From positions 1-23,291 of the IMG/VR virus record IMGVR_UViG_3300018815_000426: a stretch of 23,291 nucleotides of DNA, one strand, 5' to 3'. Source of the stretch: a virus. Below the pieces are notes generated by a model that saw nothing but the letters and a program-made list of their open reading frames with translations, did no database searches and was not told where the DNA came from. Both the position numbers and the translations under genes were made by a program. Positions 15,382 through 20,675 of the stretch are shown here, one piece after another (the first letter of the stretch is position 1; the number at the start of each line of letters is the position of its first letter).

Positions 15382-15552
15382 GTGGTTGATTCATAAGGGC
15401 ATGCCCGGGATTGCCTATCCGTGCTGCACCATCCGATAGCCCCTCACGTTGCCCTCATGGGTTGACTGAGGGGCTTTTTGTTGACCCGCCGGTCATTAAC
15501 TCGTGTCCTTCCCAGGGCACTTGCTTTTTTGCCTAGGGCACCCTGAGGCACC
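15330..15552 (+). repeat. Cluster of GGGCACC short direct repeats
   Basis: GGGCACC occurs at 15330-15336, 15352-15358, 15363-15369 and 15536-15542, with shorter forms GGGCAC at 15515-15520 and GGCACC at 15547-15552, all on the plus strand. The cluster straddles the terminator at 15438-15479. T7 carries arrays of a heptamer next to its terminal repeats; these might play a similar role near the genome end, but spacing is irregular. Confidence 0.4.
15438..15479 (+). terminator. Intrinsic terminator between late and early modules
   Basis: AGCCCCTCA (15438-15446) pairs perfectly with TGAGGGGCT (15467-15475), an inner CCC/GGG stem (15452-15454 with 15459-15461) can form in the loop, and TTTTT (15475-15479) follows at once. 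This is a strong rho-independent terminator for plus-strand transcription. It would end rightward late transcripts before the early promoter. Confidence 0.85.
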
Positions 15553-15658
15553 ACAAGGCCACAGCAAGGCCCCTATTAGCCCCGCCAAGCCCTTCTAGCA
15601 CCCTCCCGAGTGCTACCCCACATGGGCAGCATCAAGCGGCCTCCTAGCTCCCTGCGGA

Positions 15659-15687
15659 TTGACAAACGGTCCGATTCGTCGTACAGT
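15659..15687 (+). promoter_or_regulatory. Sigma70-type early promoter
   Basis: A consensus -35 TTGACA (15659-15664) is followed after exactly 17 bp by TACAGT (15682-15687), 4 of 6 matches to TATAAT. Transcription would start near 15694 and run into the small membrane protein and the early genes. A second TTGACA lies at 15701-15706 without a good -10. The spacer carries repeats described separately. Confidence 0.7.
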
Positions 15688-15700
15688 CCGACCCGTCGTA
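15669..15700 (+). repeat. Tandem 15-bp operator-like repeats over the early promoter
   Basis: GTCCGATTCGTCGTA (15669-15683) and GTCCGACCCGTCGTA (15686-15700) differ at two positions and are spaced 17 bp apart. The first sits in the promoter spacer and reaches the -10; the second covers the start site. This is a typical layout for a repressor. The bases leading into the first copy, CAAACGGTCCGA (15664-15675), are identical to a 12-mer in the attachment-site repeats. Confidence 0.6.
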
Positions 15701-15734
15701 TTGACAAACCCGCAACACCCTGAGGACCCCCCAA

Positions 15735-15920
15735 ATGATCCGCTTAATGTTCCCCCTGCTCTGCATCCTGTCGGCCATCACCTCGGCCCTGACGCTGGAC
15801 CTTGCATGGTCCTACATGTTCACCACAGGTCACGGCCTGCATCCTGTCGTCGCCCTGACGGCCTGGGCTGTGACCTGGGGAGCCACCTGGGGTGGATATC
15901 GGGTCTGTACTTCGGCCTAA
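15735..15920 (+). CDS. Small two-helix membrane protein, first early gene
   Basis: A 61-residue protein with two hydrophobic segments, residues 1-24 (MIRLMFPLLCILSAITSALT) and about 36-54 (HPVVALTAWAVTWGATWGG). The ribosome site GAGGA (15722-15726) is 8 nt from the ATG. It is the first gene after the early promoter, so it would be expressed at once on infection or in the lysogen. Small early membrane proteins of phages often block superinfection or modulate the host envelope, but no family was recognised. Confidence 0.6.
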   Translation: MIRLMFPLLCILSAITSALTLDLAWSYMFTTGHGLHPVVALTAWAVTWGATWGGYRVCTSA

Positions 15921-15956
15921 TCGTCCGATTCTTCCAACCATCCACAGGATCAAACC

Positions 15957-16478
15957 ATGCTCAAGACTGTCCGTATCGGCACCCTCAAGGGCTTCGACCG
16001 CTCCCTAGGCGATGCCCGCGCCTCTCTCTTCTGCCGCATCTCGGTGACCCCTGACGGGCGCCTGTCCATCACCGGAGTGGAGGGCCCGAGGAACGGGGGC
16101 AACTGCGCGGGGGGCTGCGGGCAGGTCGTCATGCACGCCTGGGAAGTCGCCCAGTACGCGCCCGGGTGGGATGCCGAGAAGGTCGCCGAGTTCCGCGCAG
16201 TGTGGGACCGCTGGCACCTCAACGACATGACAGCCGGCAGCCCGGCCCAGGAGGCCCACCTCCGCGCCCATCCGGTGGCCTTCAAGTACCCGGAGAGCCA
16301 CTACACGAAGGCATGCGAGGCCTTGGCCGCCGCTGGTCTGAACCCTGACCCGGCCCACCTGGTCAACGGGAAGCCCTACAGCTACGGGTCCGCCTGGCTG
16401 CGTGAAGAGCTGCCCGCTGAGGTCGTCGCCTGGCTTGAGGCCCTGCCTGATTCCGACCTGGCCCCGGCCTGGGTCTGA
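15957..16478 (+). CDS. Conserved phage protein of unknown function (WDRWHLNDM motif)
   Basis: A 173-residue soluble protein. It contains FRAVWDRWHLNDMTAGSPAQ at about residues 76-95 and ends with YGSAWLREELPAEVVAWLEALP, two features seen together in a protein widespread in phages and mobile elements. Three cysteines are close together (GNCAGGCG and the preceding FCRIS), but they do not make a clear zinc knuckle. Start ATG 15957 follows an AGGA at normal distance. The next gene, also small and conserved, is commonly its neighbour. Its function is unknown; early position suggests a host-takeover or lysogeny accessory role. Confidence 0.75.
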   Translation: MLKTVRIGTLKGFDRSLGDARASLFCRISVTPDGRLSITGVEGPRNGGNCAGGCGQVVMHAWEVAQYAPGWDAEKVAEFRAVWDRWHLNDMTAGSPAQEAHLRAHPVAFKYPESHYTKACEALAAAGLNPDPAHLVNGKPYSYGSAWLREELPAEVVAWLEALPDSDLAPAWV

Positions 16479-16489
16479 AGGGGGACGAC

Positions 16490-16747
16490 ATGCGCCAGTC
16501 AATCGCCACCCACACCGCGAACCCGACCAACTCCAGGGGCACCCGAGTCATCGCGCGCAGCTCGGGCGGTCTCCGCCTGGTGGTCGCCTGGGATCACGCC
16601 CTGGACACCGAGCAGAACCACAAGCGCGCCGCCCACCTCCTCACGGAGCGCCTGGGGTGGCCCGGCCGCTGGGTCGGCGGTGCATCGCCCACGGGCTTTG
16701 TGTTCGTGAACGTCACCGGGAAGCCGGGCGACGAGTTCACGAACTGA
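16490..16747 (+). CDS. Small conserved phage protein of unknown function
   Basis: An 85-residue protein with an excellent ribosome site (AGGGGG, 6 nt before the ATG). The N terminus contains NPTNSRGTRVIARSSGGLRL, the middle a Tyr-poor helical DHALDTEQNHKRAAHLLTER segment, and the end GASPTGFVFVNV. This layout (TNSRG...A..GG, H..AA..L, G.P.GYVFVF) is familiar from small accessory proteins of phages and integrative elements that often accompany the WHLNDM protein. It lies 11 nt after that gene, so the two are co-transcribed. No molecular function is known to me. Confidence 0.72.
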   Translation: MRQSIATHTANPTNSRGTRVIARSSGGLRLVVAWDHALDTEQNHKRAAHLLTERLGWPGRWVGGASPTGFVFVNVTGKPGDEFTN

Positions 16748-16897
16748 GGGGCCCTGCCGTGCTGCTCCGTCAAGCCCTTGAGACCGCCCGCCGGTCACCC
16801 ATCCCGGCCCACGTCGAGCCCGTCCAGCGCCATGCCTGACGGCCACCTTCTAGCGCGCTGGCTGTCCACCTTACGCGCCCTGGCGCCCCACCGAGTC

Positions 16898-16948
16898 CAG
16901 CCCATAGGCCCCTCCACCTGGAGCCCTTGGGGTGCGCTTTTGCACTGC
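16898..16948 (+). repeat. Two-copy structured intergenic element, copy 1
   Basis: It starts CAGCCCATAGGCCCCT, continues with a CTCC/GGAG hairpin and ends GGTGCGCTTTTGCACTGC, an 18-bp block identical in copy 2 (18259-18306). The last block forms a GTGC-GCTTTT-GCAC stem-loop. It ends 18 nt before the ParB-like start codon. The 219-nt gap between 16747 and 16967 holds nothing else convincing. It may be a phage promoter, leader or regulator-binding RNA. Confidence 0.7.
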
Positions 16949-16966
16949 CTCACGGAGTCATGACAC

Positions 16967-18238
16967 ATGGCCCCAATCGTCAACACCCCGGACCAGGAGA
17001 AAGCCATCAGGTCCCTCATGGCCTCCAGGCGCCGCGAGTGGACCTCCGATGGTCGGACGGGCGCTGACTTCCCCAAGTGGAAGCCCGGCATGAAGACCTC
17101 GGACTACATCCAGGTCCACAGCATCGGGAAGAACGTCCTTCCCTACGACTTACCCGCCCTGGCCCGTCCCGCGCCCTTCGAGGCCCCCGAGGGCGAACCC
17201 GTGGTGGCCCAGGCCGGACCCCTTCGGGTGGGCCTTCCACCTTCATCCCCAATCACTGAGGAACCTGCAATGAACACCGACAAGAACACCCCGCCCGTTG
17301 ACCTGGCCGCCGAGGGCCTGCAATCCGTCCCCCTGGAGTTTGCCGAGGAGGTGGCCCAGGGCAACGTGAAGGCAGCCATGAAGACCTCGGGCGCCACCTC
17401 GGGCGACCTGTGGCGCGTCCCCCTGGACGAAATCCACGTCCTCCCCGGCCTGAACGTGCGCGGCATGACGGACGAGTACGCGGCCCACATCGAGCGCACC
17501 GCCCAGAGCATCCTGGCCGAGGGCTTCTATCCCGACAAGGCCCTGGCGGTCTTCGTGGGTGAGGACGGGAAGGTCTACCTCCGGGACGGGCACACGCGCC
17601 TCCTGGCCGCCAAGCGGGCCCGCGAGCTGGGCGCACAGCTCACCGTCCTGCCCTGCGCGACTGCCCCGAAGGGCTCGACCATGGAGGACTTCACCATCGG
17701 TCTGGTCAAGTCCAACGAAGGCCGGCCGCTGCGCCCCATCGAGGTGGCCGTGGTCATGAAGCGGCTGGCCGGCTGGGGCTGGGACTCGAAGCGCATCGCC
17801 GAACGCCTGAACTACACGGTGGCCTACGTGGACGAGCTGCTGGGCCTCCTGGCAGCCCCTAAGGCCCTGGTTGCCCTGGTGGAAGCCGGCAAGGTCTCGA
17901 CGGACACCGCAACGAAGGCCATCAAGACCATGGGACCCACGAAGGCGGCCGAGGTCATCACGACGGCCAGCGCAGCGAACACCAAGAAGGGCGGCAAGGT
18001 CAACCCGTCCGACATCGGCCAGTCCAAGGCCCAGCTTGCCGTCGCATCGGCCAAGAAGAAGGAAGCGGCGAACCCGGCCAACGCCCTGCCCGAGACCGCC
18101 CAGGCGCCCACGAAGCCGGCCAAGAAGGACGCCTCAGGGGACCCCTTGAAGGCCCTGCGCGCGGTCTTCGACGACCCGAACTTCAACAAGCTGTCCGACA
18201 AGGCCCAGTCCGCCGTCCTGGCCGTGCTGAACCCCTGA
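16967..18238 (+). CDS. ParB-like phage protein with N-terminal extension
   Basis: A 423-residue protein. Residues ~150-235 form a ParB/sulfiredoxin-like N-terminal domain: VPLDEIHVLPGLNVR, then VYLRDGHTRLLAAKRA with the DGHxR motif at 207-211. Residues ~268-295 (GWDSKRIAERLNYTVAYVDE) form a helix-turn-helix. Residues 340-390 are a Lys/Ala-rich linker, followed by a short helical C terminus. No ParA is nearby, so a transcriptional or nuclease-type role is as likely as partition. Residues 1-101 (EKAIRSLMASRRREW..DFPKWKPGMKTSDYI) look like a separate small phage protein fused in frame. An internal ATG at 17270 has its own strong ribosome site and would yield a 322-residue form. The start at 16967 has GGAG 9 nt upstream. 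Confidence 0.8.
   Translation: MAPIVNTPDQEKAIRSLMASRRREWTSDGRTGADFPKWKPGMKTSDYIQVHSIGKNVLPYDLPALARPAPFEAPEGEPVVAQAGPLRVGLPPSSPITEEPAMNTDKNTPPVDLAAEGLQSVPLEFAEEVAQGNVKAAMKTSGATSGDLWRVPLDEIHVLPGLNVRGMTDEYAAHIERTAQSILAEGFYPDKALAVFVGEDGKVYLRDGHTRLLAAKRARELGAQLTVLPCATAPKGSTMEDFTIGLVKSNEGRPLRPIEVAVVMKRLAGWGWDSKRIAERLNYTVAYVDELLGLLAAPKALVALVEAGKVSTDTATKAIKTMGPTKAAEVITTASAANTKKGGKVNPSDIGQSKAQLAVASAKKKEAANPANALPETAQAPTKPAKKDASGDPLKALRAVFDDPNFNKLSDKAQSAVLAVLNP
17258..17272 (+). promoter_or_regulatory. Internal ribosome site and alternative start in the ParB-like gene
   Basis: GAGGA (17258-17262) precedes an in-frame ATG (17270-17272) by 7 nt. Initiation here gives MNTDKNTPPVDLAAEGL and removes the 101-residue N-terminal segment while keeping the whole ParB-like and helix-turn-helix part. 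The site is at least as strong as that of the upstream start, so both products may be made. Confidence 0.6.
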
Positions 18239-18258
18239 ACCAGGTCAGCCCTTGAGTT

Positions 18259-18306
18259 CAGCCGATAGGCCCCTTCGGGGGCTCTTCGGGTGCGCTTTTG
18301 CACTGC
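18259..18306 (+). repeat. Two-copy structured intergenic element, copy 2
   Basis: CAGCCGATAGGCCCCT is followed by a GGCCCC-TTCG-GGGGCT hairpin with a stable UUCG-type loop, then the 18-bp block identical to copy 1, with its GTGC/GCAC stem-loop. It ends 16 nt before the start of the 47-residue membrane protein and begins 21 nt after the ParB-like stop. Hairpin sequence differs from copy 1 but pairing is kept. Confidence 0.7.
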
Positions 18307-18322
18307 ACGACGAGGCCGCTTC

Positions 18323-18466
18323 ATGCGCTCCTTCCGTACCACCTACAGCCCCGCCCAGGCCACCTCAAGGGCCCGAGCAGGCGCAATCATGGCCGGCGTG
18401 GCGGCTGGCATGTGGCTCTTCGGGCTGCCCATACTGGTCTACCTCATGAACCACCCCGGGAGGTAG
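18323..18466 (+). CDS. 47-residue single-pass membrane protein
   Basis: A short ORF beginning MRSFRTTYSPAQATSRARAG, a basic N terminus, followed by one hydrophobic helix at about residues 21-42 (IMAGVAAGMWLFGLPILVYL) and a short HPGR tail. GAGG lies 7 nt before the ATG, and structured element copy 2 sits just upstream exactly as copy 1 sits before the ParB-like gene. Positive residues before the helix predict an inside N terminus. Such tiny membrane proteins often act in exclusion or membrane stress, but nothing specific can be said. Confidence 0.55.
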   Translation: MRSFRTTYSPAQATSRARAGAIMAGVAAGMWLFGLPILVYLMNHPGR

Positions 18467-18530
18467 GAAATCACACCCATCAGCGCGCACCCACGGGGGT
18501 GGCTCAGTCAGTGAGCTACCGGCAACTTAG

Positions 18531-18574
18531 AGTCAGGTCTTGTCCCGCTTCTGGGGGACCTCTGACTTCTTTCT
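18531..18574 (+). terminator. Possible terminator after the early operon
   Basis: AGTCAGGTC (18531-18539) pairs with GAC-CT-CTGACT (18557-18567) with a 2-nt bulge; a CCC/GGG pair can extend inside the loop. The T-rich stretch TTCTTTCT follows. The T-run is interrupted, so termination is plausible but not certain. It would separate the ParB-like operon from the regulator/integrase operon. Confidence 0.4.
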
Positions 18575-18807
18575 GCTACCACCAACTGGGCGCGCCGTTC
18601 CACACGTTTGTAGGACCGTCGAGTAAAAATTCACGGGAACCCCCGGAATGCGGGACCTACGAACTAGGGATAACGGTCCGATGCACTGACACTTTACGGC
18701 GTTGGTTCACAAAACCTGACACCCTGGTGGAACGGTCTTATGGCTGGATTTCTAGCTATAGGCGGTGGAGCTTCCGGCGACCGTAACGGCCGGAGGGCGC
18801 AGCGATG

Positions 18808-18847
18808 GTCCGAACATACGGACATACACTGTGTTTTTGACTATGTT
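18808..18847 (+). promoter_or_regulatory. Probable promoter and operator of the MarR-like/integrase operon
   Basis: CGGACA (18819-18824) and TATGTT (18842-18847) are 17 bp apart, each matching the sigma70 consensus at 4 of 6 positions. The inverted repeat GTCCG-AACATA-CGGAC (18808-18823) overlaps the -35, a position suited to repression, possibly by the MarR-like protein itself. The predicted start site is next to the ribosome site at 18855-18860. Confidence 0.45.
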
Positions 18848-18864
18848 GGATAGCGGAGGAACGC

Positions 18865-19245
18865 ATGTCAGAACAGAACACACACCGCATAAGCGCGAAG
18901 GTCACAGCCGCCGCGACCCTGGTTGCACTAGAGGAACTTGCCCGAGCGGTGGGGGACCTCTCAGCTTCCAAGGTCCGTGTACTGCTGCACCTTTACGCCC
19001 ATGGCGAGATTTACCAGCAGAACCTGGAGAAGGTTTCAGGCGTCGAGAAATCAGCGACCAGCACCCTCCTCCTGGCCCTGGGCCGTGGCAACCCAAAGAA
19101 GCCCGGCCTGGGCCTGGTGGAGCAGGAACGCGACTTCGTAGACGCGCGTCAACACGTTGTCCGCCTGACGGCCCGGGGAAAGGCAGTCATGGAGGGCGTT
19201 ATGGCTACGGCAGCCACCTCATTGTCATCAGCGAGAACAGCTTGA
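18865..19245 (+). CDS. MarR-like winged-helix regulator
   Basis: A 126-residue DNA-binding protein. SASKVRVLLHLYAHGEIYQQ and NLEKVSGVEKSATSTLLLAL form the helix-turn-helix (about residues 32-72), the wing is GLVEQERDFVDARQHVVRLT (about 80-100), and LTARGKAVMEGVM is the typical exit helix of MarR proteins. GGAGGA lies 4 nt before the ATG. It is shorter than classic MarR proteins at the N terminus and C terminus. Its place directly upstream of int suggests a lysogeny or excision regulator, perhaps the phage repressor. The gene contains GGGAAAG in frame at 19176-19182, and the -1 frame from there stays open to 19463. Confidence 0.75.
   Translation: MSEQNTHRISAKVTAAATLVALEELARAVGDLSASKVRVLLHLYAHGEIYQQNLEKVSGVEKSATSTLLLALGRGNPKKPGLGLVEQERDFVDARQHVVRLTARGKAVMEGVMATAATSLSSARTA
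19176..19182 (+). other. Candidate -1 frameshift site GGGAAAG
   Basis: In the MarR-like frame this reads G-GGA-AAG, the X-XXY-YYZ form used by lambda tail genes G/GT. A -1 slip continues with GGC at 19182 and gives GSHGGRYGYGSHLIVISENS and onward to the stop at 19463, a fusion of about 199 residues (106 plus 93). A weak 5-bp stem (TGGCT/AGCCA, 19202-19216) lies 19 nt downstream. No strong pseudoknot is evident. Confidence 0.4.
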
Positions 19246-19463
19246 AGTTTGTCTACAGCAACGGCCTCTACGGCACCCGACCCTTAGGACACAGGGATGT
19301 CTACCACCGCAAGCCCGGCTGGCTCTTCATCGAGCTGGGCGACCGGACCCTGGAGGTGGACTACGACGAGAAGGCCCTCTTACCCCGACTCCTGGCCGCA
19401 CTGCGGCGCCCCAGTGAGTCATCTGAAGAACCCGACCAGCAACCAGCAGGAGGAACCGAATGA
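19242..19463 (+). CDS. Small protein between regulator and integrase, TTG start or frameshift product
   Basis: A 73-residue ORF if read from TTG 19242, which overlaps the regulator stop as TTGA, in line with the ATGA/GTGA/CTGA overlaps elsewhere in this phage. No ATG or GTG is available. The sequence is protein-like: KFVYSNGLYGTRPLGHRDVY, then GWLFIELGDRTLEVDYDEKA and a helix LLPRLLAALRR, ending in a Glu/Gln-rich tail. The same frame also looks coding upstream of the TTG (YGYGSHLIVISENS), favouring production as a -1 frameshift extension of the regulator. It ends in an ATGA overlap with int. The fold is not recognised; it may be a directionality factor or the second half of a split regulator. 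Confidence 0.55.
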   Translation: MKFVYSNGLYGTRPLGHRDVYHRKPGWLFIELGDRTLEVDYDEKALLPRLLAALRRPSESSEEPDQQPAGGTE

Positions 19464-20551
19464 ACATCCGCTACTTCGAGAAGAACGGCAAATGGTGGCT
19501 CGACATCCGGGGGCCAGGCGTCCCAGGTGGCCGCGAACGCAAGTCCACGGGGACCTCTGACCGCGCTGAGGCAGAGCTGAGGGCGCCGGGGATCATCGCC
19601 GCCGTCCTCACGGCCACAGCTCCGTCCAGCGGTCCGAAAAATCAAACCGTCCGCGCGCCGAGTGGCCCCACCCTGAAGGAAGCCTTCGGTCTCGCGATGA
19701 AGTCCCGCGAGTCCTGGATTCAGTCCAAGGACAAGGAGACGCTGAACTACACCTTCGGGAACCTCCGGGCGCCCGAGGACACCCCCATGGTCAGCTTCAC
19801 GCGCGACTATGTGCGCGACCTGCGCGCCAAGTGGCTGCTGGAGCCTGGAAAACGCAAGGGCTCGACCCTGAGCCCCTCGGCCGTCAACTCGCGGCTGTCC
19901 ATGCTGTCGGTCCTGCTGGAGGCATGCGACCTGCCGCCCCACAACGTCAAGCACCTGAGCGTCAAGGGAACCCGACGTACCCGCCGGATGGCCGAGCGCG
20001 AGATTGAGGCCATGCAGGCCTGGCTGTGCGCCAACGCCAAGCGCAAGGGCGCGCTCACCCTAGTGGACCTCATCACGGTGGCCCTGGAGACCGCAGCGCG
20101 GGAGGACGAGATGGTCAGCCTACCGGCCGGCGACGTTGACATCCAGGGCGCCCGAGTGACCTTCCGCGACACGAAGAACGGCGAGACCCGCACCGTGCCC
20201 CTACCGCCGGCCTCGCTGAAGATTCTGGAGCGGCGCATCAACAACGAAGGCGGCCCGTTCGCTGACCTGTCGGTGAGCCAGCTCAAGACGCTATGGGCCG
20301 AGGGGCGCGAAGCCTTGGGCCTGAAGGAGGACCATCAGTTCGTCTTCCACACGCTGCGCCATGAGGCCCTGAGCCGCCTGGCTGATGCCAACGTGAACGC
20401 CTTCGTGATTCAGGCCATAGGCGGCCACTCCAACATCACGACGACTCAAATCTACGTGAAGGCCAGCGAGGCAGCCATGCGCGACGGCCAGGAAGCGGTC
20501 TCCCAGCAAGCCCTGCTCCGTGCTGCTCAGCCTTCCCAGGTGATGCAGTGA
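19460..20551 (+). CDS. int: Tyrosine-type phage integrase
   Basis: A 363-residue site-specific recombinase. The N-terminal 60 residues (RYFEKNGKWWLDIRGPGVPG) form an arm-binding-like beta domain, residues ~70-165 a core-binding SAM-like domain, and ~175-350 the catalytic domain. Catalytic residues are visible: Arg214 (ETAARED), Lys239 (TKNGETR), His297 and Arg300 (HTLRH), His323 (GHSNITT) and nucleophile Tyr332 (TQIYVKAS). The start at 19460 is set by a perfect AGGAGG (19448-19453) and the ATGA overlap with the upstream stop. It ends 46 bp from the tRNA-Cys core it evidently used. Nucleotides 19640-19653, inside its 5' part, match the repeats beside the attachment site, hinting at arm binding or autoregulation. 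Confidence 0.95.
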   Translation: MNIRYFEKNGKWWLDIRGPGVPGGRERKSTGTSDRAEAELRAPGIIAAVLTATAPSSGPKNQTVRAPSGPTLKEAFGLAMKSRESWIQSKDKETLNYTFGNLRAPEDTPMVSFTRDYVRDLRAKWLLEPGKRKGSTLSPSAVNSRLSMLSVLLEACDLPPHNVKHLSVKGTRRTRRMAEREIEAMQAWLCANAKRKGALTLVDLITVALETAAREDEMVSLPAGDVDIQGARVTFRDTKNGETRTVPLPPASLKILERRINNEGGPFADLSVSQLKTLWAEGREALGLKEDHQFVFHTLRHEALSRLADANVNAFVIQAIGGHSNITTTQIYVKASEAAMRDGQEAVSQQALLRAAQPSQVMQ

Positions 20552-20555
20552 GATT

Positions 20556-20603
20556 CGGACCGTTTGATTGTTCGTACGGTTTGATTTTCCGTACGATGGA
20601 TTT
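20556..20603 (+). repeat. 17-bp-spaced repeats beside the attachment core
   Basis: CGGACCGTTTGATT (20556-20569), CGTACGGTTTGATT (20573-20586) and the weaker CGTACGATGGATTT (20590-20603) recur every 17 bp, the last running into the tRNA anticodon. Units 20562-20578 and 20579-20595 match at 15 of 17 bases. CGTACGG and CCGTACG (20573-20579, 20589-20595) also form a perfect 7-bp inverted repeat. These are likely integrase or accessory-factor binding sites. Confidence 0.65.
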
Positions 20604-20610
20604 GCAATCC
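20598..20610. other. Attachment core (right junction) in the tRNA-Cys anticodon stem-loop
   Basis: GGATT-TGC-AATCC is a 5-bp inverted repeat around three bases, equal to the conserved part of the anticodon stem and loop of tRNA-Cys. tRNA identity ends just left of it and phage repeats begin. Anticodon stem-loops are a known target class for tyrosine integrases. The exact crossover cannot be set without the left junction or attP. Confidence 0.75.
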
Positions 20611-20637
20611 GGGGCATAACCGCTTTGCTATCGCGCC
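20598..20637 (-). pseudogene. tRNA-Cys(GCA), 5' fragment cut by prophage
   Basis: Reading the minus strand from 20637: acceptor strand GGCGCGA, TA, a D-arm with GCAAAGCGGTTATGC, then the anticodon stem-loop with GCA at 20605-20603. This follows E. coli tRNA-Cys closely over 40 nt. After position 40 the expected stem completion, T-arm (GGTTCGA) and acceptor 3' strand are missing and phage repeats follow. As it stands no functional tRNA can be made from this end. It lies 87 nt downstream of tRNA-Gly in the same direction, the Gly-Cys order seen in other proteobacteria. Confidence 0.85.
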
Positions 20638-20650
20638 GCCGTAAACCCAA

Positions 20651-20674
20651 TCAAGGCCGTTGGTGCGGCCTTGA
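20651..20674 (-). other. Perfect hairpin between tRNA-Gly and tRNA-Cys
   Basis: TCAAGGCCG (20651-20659) pairs with CGGCCTTGA (20666-20674) around a 6-nt loop. It is the second of two hairpins in the 87-nt spacer; on the minus strand TTGGGTTT follows. A processing signal or weak terminator is possible. Confidence 0.5.
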
Positions 20675-20675
20675 C

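Larger units (their letters stand above)
18467..18864. other. 398-bp regulatory intergenic region before the MarR-like gene
   Basis: No convincing gene was found. It holds a perfect hairpin at 18498-18520 (nine pairs including one G-T, loop GTCAG), a possible terminator (18531-18574), a copy of AACGGTCCGAT at 18672-18682 related to the early-promoter operator, and the likely promoter of the regulator/integrase operon at its right end. Base composition is lower in GC than the flanking genes. Confidence 0.5.
1..20610 (+). mobile_element. Temperate T7/phiKMV-like prophage (right part)
   Basis: Gene content and order (tail tubular B, gp13-, gp14-, gp15-, gp16-like internal virion proteins, fibre, holin, TerS, TerL) match the late region of T7-like podoviruses. 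A tyrosine integrase lies at the right edge, next to a split tRNA-Cys gene. The right boundary is placed at the tRNA anticodon stem-loop (20598-20610), where tRNA homology ends. The left end, with replication and RNA polymerase genes, lies outside the window. The virion-gene order is collinear with lytic relatives, so lysogeny functions are appended on the early side, after the TerL/late terminator boundary. The window gives no proof that the element is still inducible, but no virion gene is obviously broken. Confidence 0.92.

Noticed and set aside
16759-16839. 26-codon GTG ORF with a GAGGGG upstream
   Set aside because: Too short and without features; it may simply be leader sequence before the structured element.
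18495-18570. tRNA-like D-arm (GCTCAGTCAGTGAGC) in the intergenic region
   Set aside because: No matching anticodon stem, T-arm motif or acceptor pairing could be built around it; it is kept only as a hairpin.
18298-18786. 162-codon open frame covering the 47-residue gene and the intergenic region
   Set aside because: Composition is not protein-like, it starts inside the structured element, has no ribosome site and overlaps regulatory signals.
18765-19181. Upstream part of the frame that leads into the small protein before int
   Set aside because: Up to the slippery site it is Pro/Arg/Gly-rich and lies under the well-supported winged-helix gene, so it is not taken as an independent long gene.
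20552-20637. Group I intron in the tRNA-Cys anticodon loop
   Set aside because: Such introns exist at anticodon loops, but here an adjacent tyrosine integrase and attachment-type repeats explain the break and no intron core is visible.
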